From: Catonella morbi ATCC 51271 | GTDB lineage: Bacteria > Bacillota > Clostridia > Lachnospirales > Lachnospiraceae | Direction: 5' to 3' | DNA length: 64,000 bases | NCBI RefSeq assembly: GCF_000160035.2 | Contig: NZ_KI535370.1 | Span: 62,001-126,000, forward strand | In this document: positions 31,963-41,228 of the stretch, piece by piece | How the letters are laid out: the number at the start of each line of letters is the position of its first letter | Numbering within the stretch: the first letter of the stretch is position 1 | Notes under the pieces: model-generated | What the model saw: the letters and a program-made list of their open reading frames with translations, nothing else | The model's database searches: none | Told to the model about the DNA's origin: nothing | Translations under genes and position numbers: made by a program

Positions 31963-34923
31963 TTACTTTAATTTGAAGTTGAAAGTTCCTGTTACACCAC
32001 CGGTAAATGTTACCTGAAGAGTAACAGTATCACCTGCTGCAGCTCCGCTGAAAGTAACTTTATTTGTATTATTCCACTCAGCCTTTACATTACCTGATGA
32101 AGACGAGATAAGCTTAACACCCTGGAGCATATTCTTAGTAATCGCTGTTGAAGGATTAACTCCGTTTGCTTCTGAGGTATAGTTATCAGTTATAACAAGT
32201 GCTTCTTTAATACCTGCAAATGTAAAATTAGCTAATGCAAGTTCAGATGACTTAGCCCCAACCTTTGTAATTGTAGGAGCCTTTGCAGAAATATTAACTG
32301 TCTTTACTGCCTCTGTACCTTTACCATCATTGATAACAGCTGTTACAGTATCGGTAAAATCTCCTCTTTTAGCTTTTTCTTTAGCCTTACTTGGCTTAAG
32401 CTTATTACCATCTATAATGTTTTCAATATCTCTTAATGTAAAATCTGTGCTTCCAAGCTGTACTAATGAACCATCAGGAGCTCTGCCTACAACAACTGCA
32501 TCAACAGCGTCATATCCAACATTTGAATCTGCACTGTACACAGCTGAAGGTAAACTCAAGCTAAAGCTTGTAAGGTTCTTAATATCTGCCGCTGTAAGAT
32601 TTACATTTATCTCAGAACCGGCTACCGGATTTGTTCCCGTTGCATCCTTGTAAATAGCAAATGTAAACTTTTCTGTCTCATAAGCTGTAATAGGAGCATT
32701 ACTTGCATGGAACTTGAGAGAAGCTGACCTTAAGTCACTGAGTTTTACAAGTTTCACATTGCTATCTGCTGAACCCGCAACACCGCCAACAACACTAAAT
32801 CTTGTGCCGGCACCATTCTTCTTTACTCCAAGGTAGTAATTTGACATTCCTGAAAGATTAGTAAGTTCACGACCTTTATTATCAACTACCTTTACCTTTG
32901 AAAGTACATTTTCCGTATTTCTGTCCGGAAGCACACCGTCTACTGTAAAACTTCTTATATTTGTAGGAATAGCAGGTGCATGTACAGTAAACTGAACCAT
33001 AGATGGCTGCATATTAGCTGCAACCGTGAAAATACCGTTTGACTGTACCTGGGTAAGTGCCGCATTCCAAGTTACACCATTAACATTAGTATCCTTTGTA
33101 GCATCATATTTAAGTTTTGCCACTCCGTTAGTTCCATTTTCCCAAGAAAATGCTGCCGGAAGCTTAACACCGTAGTTTGCATTGCTAAGTGTTGCATAAT
33201 CTGTGATTGCAACACCTGCACTATTGGTAGCTGAGTAATTAAAGTAGGTTGACTCTCCTGCATATACCTCAGCAGGTGCTGTAGCGGTAAACTTAGAAAC
33301 CTGCTTTGTGCCCGCTATATTTATAGTAGTCTTTGTGGTATTGTGTCCGTTTTGTCCAAAAAGTGCTATGAAAGTAACTTCTACACTTCCTGCTTTAACT
33401 GTACCAACCCCTGTAAAAGGAATTGCGATATAATCAACACCGTCTACTTCAACCATGTTATTGTGAACTACCGCTCCGTCAATTCCAAGACCTGTAAGGC
33501 CGCCTGCAGCAAGTATATTAACTCCTTCAGTAGATTTCATTCTTCTTCCGTACTGATCCTTAACTTCTACAAGAAGTCTTGCAGCTGTGTTTTCAGAATT
33601 GTTTACAGCCAATGTATAAGGTTTCTTTGTATTTAAACTGTATACTCCTTTAACACTTACTGTACTTGCCTTAGATTTAGCAGCAATTGTAAGGTTAAAA
33701 GTTTCTGTCAATACATTAGTTCCATCCGCCTTATTGATATTAAGAGTTACAGGTGTATTTATAGGAAGATTTGCTGCCATCCCCGTTACATCAATAAGTC
33801 CCGTAGAAGGATTTGCAGTACCTCTACCTACTGAAACATTTACATTAAGTCCGCTTACAGTCTTGGTAACATCCTCACCAAACTGATTTGTAATCTTGTA
33901 CTCTATAGTACCGCCCGCTGAAGAATTATCTCCCTTTAACACAAGATATTTGCTAGGAACATCAATCTTAGTCAGCTTTGCTGTCTCACCCCTGAAAGTA
34001 GAAGTCTGTCCGCCGAATTCTACAGTATAATCACCATCTGTAATAACGGCCTCCATTTCAAGCACTGCTTCAGTAGCTGAAGAGTTAACAGTTACATTCG
34101 CTATAGTTCTTGTACCGTTGTTAATCTTATAATCAGCCTTATTCGCGCTAAGATTCTTTCCTGTTACAGTAATCTTCCTGGCTCCGGTCTGCTTTCCTGC
34201 AAATTTACCTGCAACCACTACTTTAATTCTTGCAGTTACCTTCTTCTTATCAGCATTAGCCTTAGCAGCACTACTCTGGCTACCAACAACATCTATGTAA
34301 CTTTCACCTGCTTTATTAGCTGTAACAGTAAAATCCTTAGCACTTGCCTTACCTTTTGATAAAGAAACTACCTCAGAATTTTCTGCTGTTACATAGGTGT
34401 TGTAGGTTGAACTTACTCCACCGGCCTTTGCAATCTTATCCGAAATCTTGTAATTTGCTGCAAGTGTTTTGCTATCGCCTTCTGTTAAATTTATTTCTGT
34501 AACTGCTGCTCCGCCATCTACTACTGTCATGCTCTCAGCTCTTGTGAAAACCTTAACAAGTGCTTTATATTTCTTTTTTCCGTATACTGCTGTAATAATG
34601 GCTTTTCCGTTCTTCTTTGCAGTAAGCTTACCTGTTTTCTTATTTACGCTGACAACACTTCTCTTTGAGCTTGTCCACTTAACCGACTTAGAAATATTTT
34701 TCCCGTTCACACGAAGGTCAAGGTCTACTTTCTTCCCGCCGATATAAGCAGAAGCGCCCTTTTTTGAAGATAATACTGTTTTCTTTCCATGTAATACCAC
34801 ACCGTTCTTAGCTGCTGCTTCTGCCTCCTGTACTCCAAATCCCGGAACGAGAGTGATGCCCATAGAAAGCGCAAGCGCAAGTGAAAGACTTTTAACTGCC
34901 TTGTTCATACTTTTTTTTCTCAT
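31963..34923 (-). CDS. Large secreted Ig-like (Big_2) surface protein
   Basis: The 986-residue product has a signal peptide (about 1-37, basic start then LALALSMGITLVPGFG and cleavage near AEAAA) and an N-terminal Lys-rich Big_2-like domain (about 42-130, KWTSSKRSVVSVNKKTGKL). The rest is a long series of beta-strand-rich modules full of Thr, Val, Ala, Asn and Gly. I see no LPxTG motif, SLH domain, choline-binding repeat or C-terminal membrane helix, so retention on the cell is unexplained; the basic first domain could bind wall polymers. It could be an S-layer-like or adhesin-like protein. It is a single gene with a structured 5' leader and strong terminator. Confidence 0.75.
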   Translation of the reverse strand: MRKKSMNKAVKSLSLALALSMGITLVPGFGVQEAEAAAKNGVVLHGKKTVLSSKKGASAYIGGKKVDLDLRVNGKNISKSVKWTSSKRSVVSVNKKTGKLTAKKNGKAIITAVYGKKKYKALVKVFTRAESMTVVDGGAAVTEINLTEGDSKTLAANYKISDKIAKAGGVSSTYNTYVTAENSEVVSLSKGKASAKDFTVTANKAGESYIDVVGSQSSAAKANADKKKVTARIKVVVAGKFAGKQTGARKITVTGKNLSANKADYKINNGTRTIANVTVNSSATEAVLEMEAVITDGDYTVEFGGQTSTFRGETAKLTKIDVPSKYLVLKGDNSSAGGTIEYKITNQFGEDVTKTVSGLNVNVSVGRGTANPSTGLIDVTGMAANLPINTPVTLNINKADGTNVLTETFNLTIAAKSKASTVSVKGVYSLNTKKPYTLAVNNSENTAARLLVEVKDQYGRRMKSTEGVNILAAGGLTGLGIDGAVVHNNMVEVDGVDYIAIPFTGVGTVKAGSVEVTFIALFGQNGHNTTKTTINIAGTKQVSKFTATAPAEVYAGESTYFNYSATNSAGVAITDYATLSNANYGVKLPAAFSWENGTNGVAKLKYDATKDTNVNGVTWNAALTQVQSNGIFTVAANMQPSMVQFTVHAPAIPTNIRSFTVDGVLPDRNTENVLSKVKVVDNKGRELTNLSGMSNYYLGVKKNGAGTRFSVVGGVAGSADSNVKLVKLSDLRSASLKFHASNAPITAYETEKFTFAIYKDATGTNPVAGSEINVNLTAADIKNLTSFSLSLPSAVYSADSNVGYDAVDAVVVGRAPDGSLVQLGSTDFTLRDIENIIDGNKLKPSKAKEKAKRGDFTDTVTAVINDGKGTEAVKTVNISAKAPTITKVGAKSSELALANFTFAGIKEALVITDNYTSEANGVNPSTAITKNMLQGVKLISSSSGNVKAEWNNTNKVTFSGAAAGDTVTLQVTFTGGVTGTFNFKLK

Positions 34924-34965
34924 CTTGATTCCTCACATTTCTTTAATTTATTTTTCTTAAGTCTC

Positions 34966-35042
34966 TAATCCGAATTATTCACGAAGCATCAAGTAACCGC
35001 ATAACCAAATCAATAATTAAGAATTATGCATTACCCGGATTA
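34966..35042 (-). other. Nested inverted repeats in the surface-protein 5' leader
   Basis: TAATCCG (34966-34972) pairs with CGGATTA (35036-35042), enclosing GCATAA (34999-35004) with TTATGC (35024-35029). The stem lies 43 bases before the start codon. A TTGACA at 35172-35177 on the minus strand is a possible -35, but I cannot place a convincing -10, so the transcript start is uncertain. Confidence 0.45.
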
Positions 35043-35192
35043 AAAGTTCTTAACCTACACCGCCAATAATCTGGATTCAAGTTTATGAGCAAATAATAAA
35101 ATATCCTTGTGTCAGATTTATGCATTATTTCTTACTTTTTTCTTATGTTTTACCTAATATTTATATGATTTTATGTCAATTTATTGGCAAAC

Positions 35193-36101
35193 TTACTCAA
35201 CACAGCCTATTATTTCATTAATATCAGCGATTTCATACCTTGCCATATATTCTTTTATCCCTTTTACCACCTCTATACTTGCTGTCGGATTATTAAAGTT
35301 TGCAGTACCTACGCTCACCGCAGTTGCACCTGCCATAAGGAATTCTACGGCGTCCTCTCCAGTCATAATTCCGCCCATACCTATGATAGGAAGTTTTACA
35401 GCCTTACTGACCTGATATACCATTCTTACGGCAACAGGCTTTACTGCAGGTCCTGAAAGTCCTCCTGTTTTATTAGCAAGAGCAAATTTTCTCTTATGTA
35501 TGTCTATCTTCATACCTGTAAGTGTATTAATAAGAGAAAGCCCGTCTGCTCCACCTGCCTCACAGGCCCTCGCAAGTTCTGTAATATCAGTTACATTTGG
35601 TGTAAGCTTCATAATTACAGGCTGCTTTGCATACTTCTTAATAGCCTTGGTTACTTCAAAGGCCGCATCCGGATTGGTACCAAAGGTAATTCCGCCGGCT
35701 TTTACATTAGGACAAGAAATATTTATCTCAAGAAGTTTAACTACCTCGCTACCTGCAAGTCTTTTCACTACTTCTACATACTCTTCTGTAGTGTGGCCGC
35801 AGACATTTGCCATAACTACGGTGTCTATGCCTCTGAGCTTTTCCAAATCTCTTTTTATAAAAATATCTACTCCCGGATTCTGAAGCCCTATTGCATTAAG
35901 CATACCGGAGGCGGTTTCCGCTACTCTCGGAGTCTGATTACCCTTCCAAGGTACATCCGAAACCCCTTTTGTAGTAAGTCCGCCTAAAAGCGACAAATCT
36001 ATGTAGTCCATAAACTCCGCACCTGAACCGAAAGTCCCCGATGCAGTCATTACCGGATTCTTAAGTTTGACACCGGCTATTTCTACACTCATATTTCCCA
36101 T
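35193..36101 (-). CDS. pyrD: Dihydroorotate dehydrogenase B, catalytic subunit
   Basis: This is the FMN-containing subunit of the NAD-linked class 1B enzyme that oxidises dihydroorotate to orotate. The 302-residue product begins with VEIAGVKLKNPVMTASGTFG and has NISCPNVKAGG (substrate Asn and the active-site Cys region), VIMKLTPNVTDI and IIGMGGIMTGEDAVEFLMAG. Its start codon overlaps the pyrK stop by one base (TAATG), so the two subunits are coupled. Confidence 0.96.
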   Translation of the reverse strand: MGNMSVEIAGVKLKNPVMTASGTFGSGAEFMDYIDLSLLGGLTTKGVSDVPWKGNQTPRVAETASGMLNAIGLQNPGVDIFIKRDLEKLRGIDTVVMANVCGHTTEEYVEVVKRLAGSEVVKLLEINISCPNVKAGGITFGTNPDAAFEVTKAIKKYAKQPVIMKLTPNVTDITELARACEAGGADGLSLINTLTGMKIDIHKRKFALANKTGGLSGPAVKPVAVRMVYQVSKAVKLPIIGMGGIMTGEDAVEFLMAGATAVSVGTANFNNPTASIEVVKGIKEYMARYEIADINEIIGCVE

Positions 36102-36901
36102 TAGATAATTACCTCCGTAGATAAAAATACCGGTCCGTCTTTACAAACCCTCTTATTGGTTACATTGCTGTGATGGTCAACTTCTTTAGATTCGCAGACA
36201 CAACCAAGACAGACACCTATGCCACAAGCCATTTTTTCTTCCAAAGAAATATAGGTAGGAATATTTCTGCTTTCTCCGTATTCCTTTACTCCTCTAAGCA
36301 TAGGCATAGGACCACAGGAGAAAATATCCGTAATACCGTATTTTTCAGCCACTTTAAACTCATTTGCCGCATCAATTACAGTTCCCTTACAGCCAAGGCT
36401 TCCATCATCAGTAGCAATAATAACCTCTGCATATTTTTCAAAATCTTCGACGAGGAAGGTATCATTCGTCCTATATCCAAGGATGACAGTAGCCATTTTC
36501 CCCTTAGACTTTAATTCCTTTGCAGCCTCAAGAAGAGGAGGAATGCCTATTCCCCCTCCAAAAAGAAGTACTGAATTTCCGACTTTATCTATTGGGAAGC
36601 CTTTTCCGAGACTTCCGACAATTTCTATATTATCTAAATCAGGCACAAGTCTTGCAAATTCCGCTGTTCCTTCACCTACAACTCTATATACCAGTCTTAA
36701 TTTTTCATTTTCTCTGTCAATCTCACAAATGCTTATAGGACGAGGCAAAAGCCTTGAACCGTCCCTTGTATAAAGAGATACAAACTGACCTGTACCGGCA
36801 GTTCTTGCTATCTCCCCCGCCTTTACCCACATAGAAAATACACCTTCTGAAAGTTCAGTATTTTCAAGTATTTCAGCCCTAAATTTAGACTTTAATTCCA
36901 T
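36101..36901 (-). CDS. pyrK: Dihydroorotate dehydrogenase B, electron-transfer subunit
   Basis: PyrK carries FAD and a 2Fe-2S cluster and passes electrons from PyrD to NAD+. The 266-residue product has the FAD-binding RPISICEIDRENEKLRLVY block, the nucleotide-binding LLFGGGIGIPPLLEAAKEL and the cysteine cluster MACGIGVCLGCVCES with a further Cys in RVCKDGPVF. Length and motif order are standard. It lies 11 bp after pyrF. Confidence 0.96.
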   Translation of the reverse strand: MELKSKFRAEILENTELSEGVFSMWVKAGEIARTAGTGQFVSLYTRDGSRLLPRPISICEIDRENEKLRLVYRVVGEGTAEFARLVPDLDNIEIVGSLGKGFPIDKVGNSVLLFGGGIGIPPLLEAAKELKSKGKMATVILGYRTNDTFLVEDFEKYAEVIIATDDGSLGCKGTVIDAANEFKVAEKYGITDIFSCGPMPMLRGVKEYGESRNIPTYISLEEKMACGIGVCLGCVCESKEVDHHSNVTNKRVCKDGPVFLSTEVII

Positions 36902-36912
36902 TAAACTTCTCC

Positions 36913-37830
36913 TTAGAATATAGATGCAATATCATTTTTCATATCTATAACCGCTTCCCTTGCAGCCTCAGCAAAACCTTCCGCTCCAAACTCAGCATAC
37001 TTCTCCTGTTTGTAGGCGGCTATAATTCCCCTTGAAGAATTGACTATGGCTCCAAGTCCGTCTTTATTAAAGAACGGCTTAAGCTCAGCCGCAGTTCCTC
37101 CCTGCGCACCATATCCCGGCACAAGTATATAAGCCTTTGGCATAATTTCTCTAAGCACCTTCCCCATTTCAGGATAGGTAGCTCCGACTACAGCACCTAC
37201 ATCGCTATAACCTTCTTTAACTGTATCAAGCCCCCACTCATCAACCTTCTTTCCGACAAGCTCATAAACAGCTTTTTCTCCCACCTTCTGATCCTGAAAT
37301 TCACCGCTTGAAGGGTTAGAAGTCTTAACCAGTATAAATAAGCCCTTATCATGTTTCTTGCACTCTTCTACAAAAGGAACTACGCTATCTGAACCCATAT
37401 AAGGATTAATAGTTAAAAAATCCGCATCAATAGGTGCAATCTCAGTACTTCCTATCTTAACTTTTCCAAGATGTCCTATTGCATAAGCAGTAGAAGTTGA
37501 ACCTATATCTCCACGCTTTGCATCTCCTATTACCAAAAGATCTTTTTCGTGGCAATAATCAAGAGTTTTCTTATATGCCATAAGTCCCGGTATACCAAAC
37601 TGTTCATACATAGCTATCTGCGGCTTTACAGCTGGAATTAAATCATAAACAGCATCCACTATTTTCTTATTAAATTCAAAGATGGCATCAGCTGCTGCTT
37701 CAAGGGTCTCTCCCTTTTCATTAATTGCCTTTTCAAGTAAAAATTTCGGTACAAAATTAAGTGTAGGATCAAGCCCCACAACTATAGGTGCATTAAGCTT
37801 CTTTATTCTGCTTACAAGTTTCTCAATCAT
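36913..37830 (-). CDS. pyrF: Orotidine-5'-phosphate decarboxylase (PyrF type 2)
   Basis: PyrF makes UMP from OMP. The 305-residue product is the longer type-2 form found in many anaerobes and Actinobacteria. It has the catalytic Asp-Lys-Asp array in LVIGDAKRGDIGSTSTAYA and the phosphate-binding PGYGAQGGTAAE near the C-terminus. pyrC ends one base before its ATG, and pyrK follows by 11 bp. Confidence 0.95.
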   Translation of the reverse strand: MIEKLVSRIKKLNAPIVVGLDPTLNFVPKFLLEKAINEKGETLEAAADAIFEFNKKIVDAVYDLIPAVKPQIAMYEQFGIPGLMAYKKTLDYCHEKDLLVIGDAKRGDIGSTSTAYAIGHLGKVKIGSTEIAPIDADFLTINPYMGSDSVVPFVEECKKHDKGLFILVKTSNPSSGEFQDQKVGEKAVYELVGKKVDEWGLDTVKEGYSDVGAVVGATYPEMGKVLREIMPKAYILVPGYGAQGGTAAELKPFFNKDGLGAIVNSSRGIIAAYKQEKYAEFGAEGFAEAAREAVIDMKNDIASIF

Positions 37831-39126
37831 TTATTTTTCCTCCCTAAATACAACTTTTCCGCCACACAATGTATAAAGAACTTTTCCTCTTACTTTCTTT
37901 CCGTTAAAAGGTGTATTCTTACCCTTTGACAAAAATTTATCAGAATCAATTACATATTCCTCATTGATATCAGCTACCACAAGGTCTGCTACCGAGCCCT
38001 CTTTAAGTGTACCTTTTCCATTTTTAAGAAGCTTTGCAGGAGTAAGACTCATTCTCTCCACAAGGGTTTTCATATCTAGATATTCTCCCAAAAGCTCAGT
38101 TACAGTAAGAGCAAAGGCCGTTTCAAGACCTACTATTCCAAATGGTGCATTTTTAATACTCTTTTCCTTTTCTTCTTTAGAATGTGGTGCATGGTCAGTA
38201 GATATCATTCCCATAATACCACTCTTGAGTCCTTCTTTAAGAGCCTCTACATCAGCCCTGCTTCTAAGCGGAGGATTCATCTTGAAATTTGCATCATCTT
38301 CTATGATATCCTCATCAGTGAGTGTAAAATGATGCGGGCATACTTCTGCGCTTACAGGCAGTCCCTTTTCCTTTGCAGCCTTTACAAACTTAACTGTATC
38401 TCTTGTGGAACAATGACAAAGATGGATGGTTACTCCAACTTCTTCCGCTATTTCTATATCGCGCTTTGCTATACTGTCTTCAACTTCATTGGTTATACCC
38501 GGCATCCCAAGTTCCTTAGCTTTTTCTCCCGCATTCATAACTCCGCCATGTACAAGGTCTGCATCTTCACAGTGATCAAAGAAAGGAAGTCCCAGTCTTG
38601 CAGCTTCTATCAGTCCCTTTCTAAGTATCTCAGGATCCATTACAGACTTTCCATCTTCACTTATGGCAACAATTCCGGCTTTCTTCATACCTTCCATATC
38701 TGAAAGAACCTTGCCTTCCTGTCCCATTGTTACAGTTCCGCTCGGAAGCACATTGATAACGGCATCCTTCTTAATGGCTTCGAGCTGTAAATTAAGATGT
38801 TCTACCGTATCCATCACCGGCTTTGTATTCGGCATGGTTACAACAGTGGTATAACCACCTCTTGCCGCCGCCATACTTCCTGTCTTTACAGTTTCTTTGT
38901 ACTCACCGCCCGGTTCTCTAAAATGCACATGCAAATCAATAAAGCCCGGAAGTACATATTGTCCCGTTGCATCAATTATATCTGTGTTTTCTTTTACAAA
39001 GCCGTCCAGACTGCCCTTTTCTCCAACTTTTTCTACTTTTCCTTCATCATTAATCAAAAGGTCAAATAAACCATCCCTTTCAGCTTCCACATCTACCAAG
39101 TGTCCGTTTTTAATAAATACGCTCAT
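37831..39126 (-). CDS. pyrC: Dihydroorotase
   Basis: PyrC cyclises carbamoyl aspartate to dihydroorotate with a zinc centre. The 431-residue product is a class I dihydroorotase: LPGFIDLHVHFREPGGEYKE carries the His-x-His pair, then HCEDADL, IHLCHCSTRDTVKFVKAA and ISTDHAPHSKEEKEK give the remaining ligands and the catalytic Asp. It opens the visible operon pyrC-pyrF-pyrK-pyrD; pyrB, pyrE, carAB and pyrR are not in the window. Confidence 0.96.
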   Translation of the reverse strand: MSVFIKNGHLVDVEAERDGLFDLLINDEGKVEKVGEKGSLDGFVKENTDIIDATGQYVLPGFIDLHVHFREPGGEYKETVKTGSMAAARGGYTTVVTMPNTKPVMDTVEHLNLQLEAIKKDAVINVLPSGTVTMGQEGKVLSDMEGMKKAGIVAISEDGKSVMDPEILRKGLIEAARLGLPFFDHCEDADLVHGGVMNAGEKAKELGMPGITNEVEDSIAKRDIEIAEEVGVTIHLCHCSTRDTVKFVKAAKEKGLPVSAEVCPHHFTLTDEDIIEDDANFKMNPPLRSRADVEALKEGLKSGIMGMISTDHAPHSKEEKEKSIKNAPFGIVGLETAFALTVTELLGEYLDMKTLVERMSLTPAKLLKNGKGTLKEGSVADLVVADINEEYVIDSDKFLSKGKNTPFNGKKVRGKVLYTLCGGKVVFREEK

Positions 39127-39148
39127 ACTACCTCCATTCTGCCATTCA

Positions 39149-39174
39149 TAAAGAAAGCACCCATGAGGATGCTT
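39149..39174 (-). terminator. Hairpin with T-run 23 bases before pyrC (terminator or attenuator)
   Basis: AAGCACCC (39155-39162) and GGATGCTT (39167-39174) form a stem followed on the minus strand by TCTTTATG. It comes just after the stop of the DHH gene and just before the pyrC ribosome binding site, so it can end the upstream transcript or attenuate pyr expression. Confidence 0.7.
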
Positions 39175-39188
39175 ATCATTTTAAAATA

Positions 39189-40115
39189 CTATTTATTTAA
39201 TTTTTCAATTATCTTCGGAAGCTCACTATCCACCTTATCATTGGCAAGCTGGCAGGTTCCTGCATTAGCATGACCACCTCCGCCATATTCAAGACAGATA
39301 TCTCCGATATTTACATTTGAATCCCTGTTAATTATAGATTTACCGATCATAACCGCAGTATTCTGTTTCTGGAAGCCCCAGGCAACATGCACTGAAAGCT
39401 CTGTATCAGGATACAAAGCATATATCATAAATCTGTTTCCCGCATAAATTGTCTCTTCATTCCTAAGGTCAAGAACAGCAACCTTTCCTTCAACCTTAAC
39501 CAGACGTTTAAGCTGCTCTTTAAAAAGCTCCTGCTGTTCAAAATAAAGGTCTACCCTTTCTTTTACATCAGGAAGAGCTAAAATCTCATCAATCGTGTGG
39601 AGTAAGCAGAAGTCAATAAGCTTCATCATCAGCTCATAGTTAGATATTTTAAAATCATGGAATCTTCCAAGGCCGGTTCTTGCATCCATTACATAATTAA
39701 GTAATGTCCAGCCTTCAGGCTCAAGGATATCATCAATGGTAAAATCAGCACTGTCACCCTTGTCAACAGCCTTCATTATTTCTTCTGAAACTCTGGTTAT
39801 TCTCTCAGCACCGCCATAGTAATTATAAACTACTCTTGCAGCTGATTTTGCATATCCGTCTATAATAAACTTTGGGCTTGCTTCTCCTGCATCTACACGG
39901 CTCAGCTCACTTTCATGATGGTCAAAAGCAAGTCCTACTCTCGGATCATAAGGGAGGTTAGTAGTTATATCATTTTCAGTAAGGTCAACCTTGCCATCCT
40001 GAACATCTTTAGGATGTACAAATTTTATATCACCGATAATATCAAGTTCTTTAAGTATCATCGCACAAACCAGACCGTCAAAATCACTCCTTGTCACCAA
40101 TCTCATTTTTCCCAT
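39189..40115 (-). CDS. DHH-family phosphoesterase
   Basis: The 308-residue product starts MGKMRLVTRSDFDGLVCAMI, with the DHH motif I Asp pair in RSDFDGL; motif III is FDHHESELS, and the C-terminal DHHA1-like end is GGGGHANAGTCQL. It resembles exopolyphosphatase or nanoRNase/c-di-AMP phosphodiesterase-like DHH proteins but is not clearly NrnA or GdpP. The substrate is therefore uncertain: short oligonucleotides, pAp or polyphosphate are possible. It is upstream of the pyr genes but separated from them by a hairpin. Confidence 0.8.
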   Translation of the reverse strand: MGKMRLVTRSDFDGLVCAMILKELDIIGDIKFVHPKDVQDGKVDLTENDITTNLPYDPRVGLAFDHHESELSRVDAGEASPKFIIDGYAKSAARVVYNYYGGAERITRVSEEIMKAVDKGDSADFTIDDILEPEGWTLLNYVMDARTGLGRFHDFKISNYELMMKLIDFCLLHTIDEILALPDVKERVDLYFEQQELFKEQLKRLVKVEGKVAVLDLRNEETIYAGNRFMIYALYPDTELSVHVAWGFQKQNTAVMIGKSIINRDSNVNIGDICLEYGGGGHANAGTCQLANDKVDSELPKIIEKLNK

Positions 40116-40222
40116 AATATCCTCCCGATATTTATTAAGTAAATTTTACCATAGTAGTATATCATAAATAAAATTTTTGTTCAATCATTATGAAATTAAG
40201 TTTATTAAACTTTAATATCATT

Positions 40223-41179
40223 TTACGGAATTTCCCGATAAATTAATGTATCTCCGCATTTGGCTCTCACATTGACATCAGCCAGAACCATTACACCGTC
40301 TCTCAGTATCACTACTATATTTACTCCATATTTTTTCTCCAATTCACTTATAAGTTTTCCTATATCTTCACTCTTTTTTTCTATAGTAATGCTTCCAGTT
40401 GTTTTATTTTTGGCTTCATTCAGCCTGTTTCTCTGCATCTCCGTATAATTTTCCACAAAACCTGCCGAAATAATACCAGTCGGTATAGCCACCGTTCCAA
40501 CTCCAAGAAAGGTAATCATAACCCCCATAATCTTACCGGCTGCGGTTATTGGATAAATATCCCCGTAGCCTACCGTAAATATAGTAGAAAGGCTCCACCA
40601 TATACCTGAAAATGCATTCTTAAAGGCTTCGGGCTGTGCATCATGCTCTGCTCCGTAAATACAAAGTGAAGAGGCTAACATAAGTACTACTATAATAAAT
40701 ATTGAGGAGGCTATCTGATTCTTTTTCTCAATCAAAACCGAAGTTATTACATTAAACGAATCATAATTCATGTTCAGCCTGAACAAGTGCAATATTCTTA
40801 CTACCCTAAGCATTCTGAAGGCCGCAAATCCATATAAAAAGAAAAAGGGCAGGATGGTCAGCAGGTCTATTATACCTTCCGCAGATACTATAAACTTAAA
40901 TCTGGCTCTCCATTTTCCCACATCTGTATATATGTATTCCGCTGTCCATATCCTAAGTGCATACTCCAGACAAAATATAAGAATGGTAGTTGTTTCTATG
41001 AATTTGAATATTTTGAAATATCTGCTTAATTCTTCGAAAGTTCCAAGAAATAATACAACAATGTTAAGCAGTATAGATGTAACTATTACAAAATCACCGA
41101 TTCTGCTTGACATATCCTCCCTGCTTCCGATTTGAATAATTTCAAATATCCGCTTTTTTATCTGCTTATTTTTAGTCAT
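40223..41179 (-). CDS. Voltage-gated-type potassium channel (6TM)
   Basis: The 318-residue product has six membrane segments. The fourth (FAAFRMLRVVRILHLFRLNM, about 125-144) carries Arg residues at three-residue steps as in a voltage sensor, and the pore loop contains the K+ selectivity filter TVGYGD. After S6 (GVGTVAIPTGIISAGFVENY) a cytoplasmic tail contains a TrkA_C/RCK-like end with VVILRDGVMVLADVNVRAKC. The ATG at 41179 is spaced 6 bases from GGGAG; the ATG two codons earlier has no spacing and is unlikely. Related to KvAP-like prokaryotic channels by architecture only. Confidence 0.87.
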   Translation of the reverse strand: MTKNKQIKKRIFEIIQIGSREDMSSRIGDFVIVTSILLNIVVLFLGTFEELSRYFKIFKFIETTTILIFCLEYALRIWTAEYIYTDVGKWRARFKFIVSAEGIIDLLTILPFFFLYGFAAFRMLRVVRILHLFRLNMNYDSFNVITSVLIEKKNQIASSIFIIVVLMLASSLCIYGAEHDAQPEAFKNAFSGIWWSLSTIFTVGYGDIYPITAAGKIMGVMITFLGVGTVAIPTGIISAGFVENYTEMQRNRLNEAKNKTTGSITIEKKSEDIGKLISELEKKYGVNIVVILRDGVMVLADVNVRAKCGDTLIYREIP

Positions 41180-41228
41180 CCCCATCTCCCATATTAATAA
41201 AACTCATTTTTAACAATATACATAAATA

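Noticed and set aside
34924-35192. Known riboswitch in the surface-protein leader
   Set aside because: Nested stems are visible, but no conserved riboswitch core that I know could be matched.
39189-40115. NrnA or GdpP assignment for the DHH protein
   Set aside because: DHH motifs are clear, but the GGDEF/PAS parts of GdpP are absent and the sequence is not obviously NrnA, so only the family is given.
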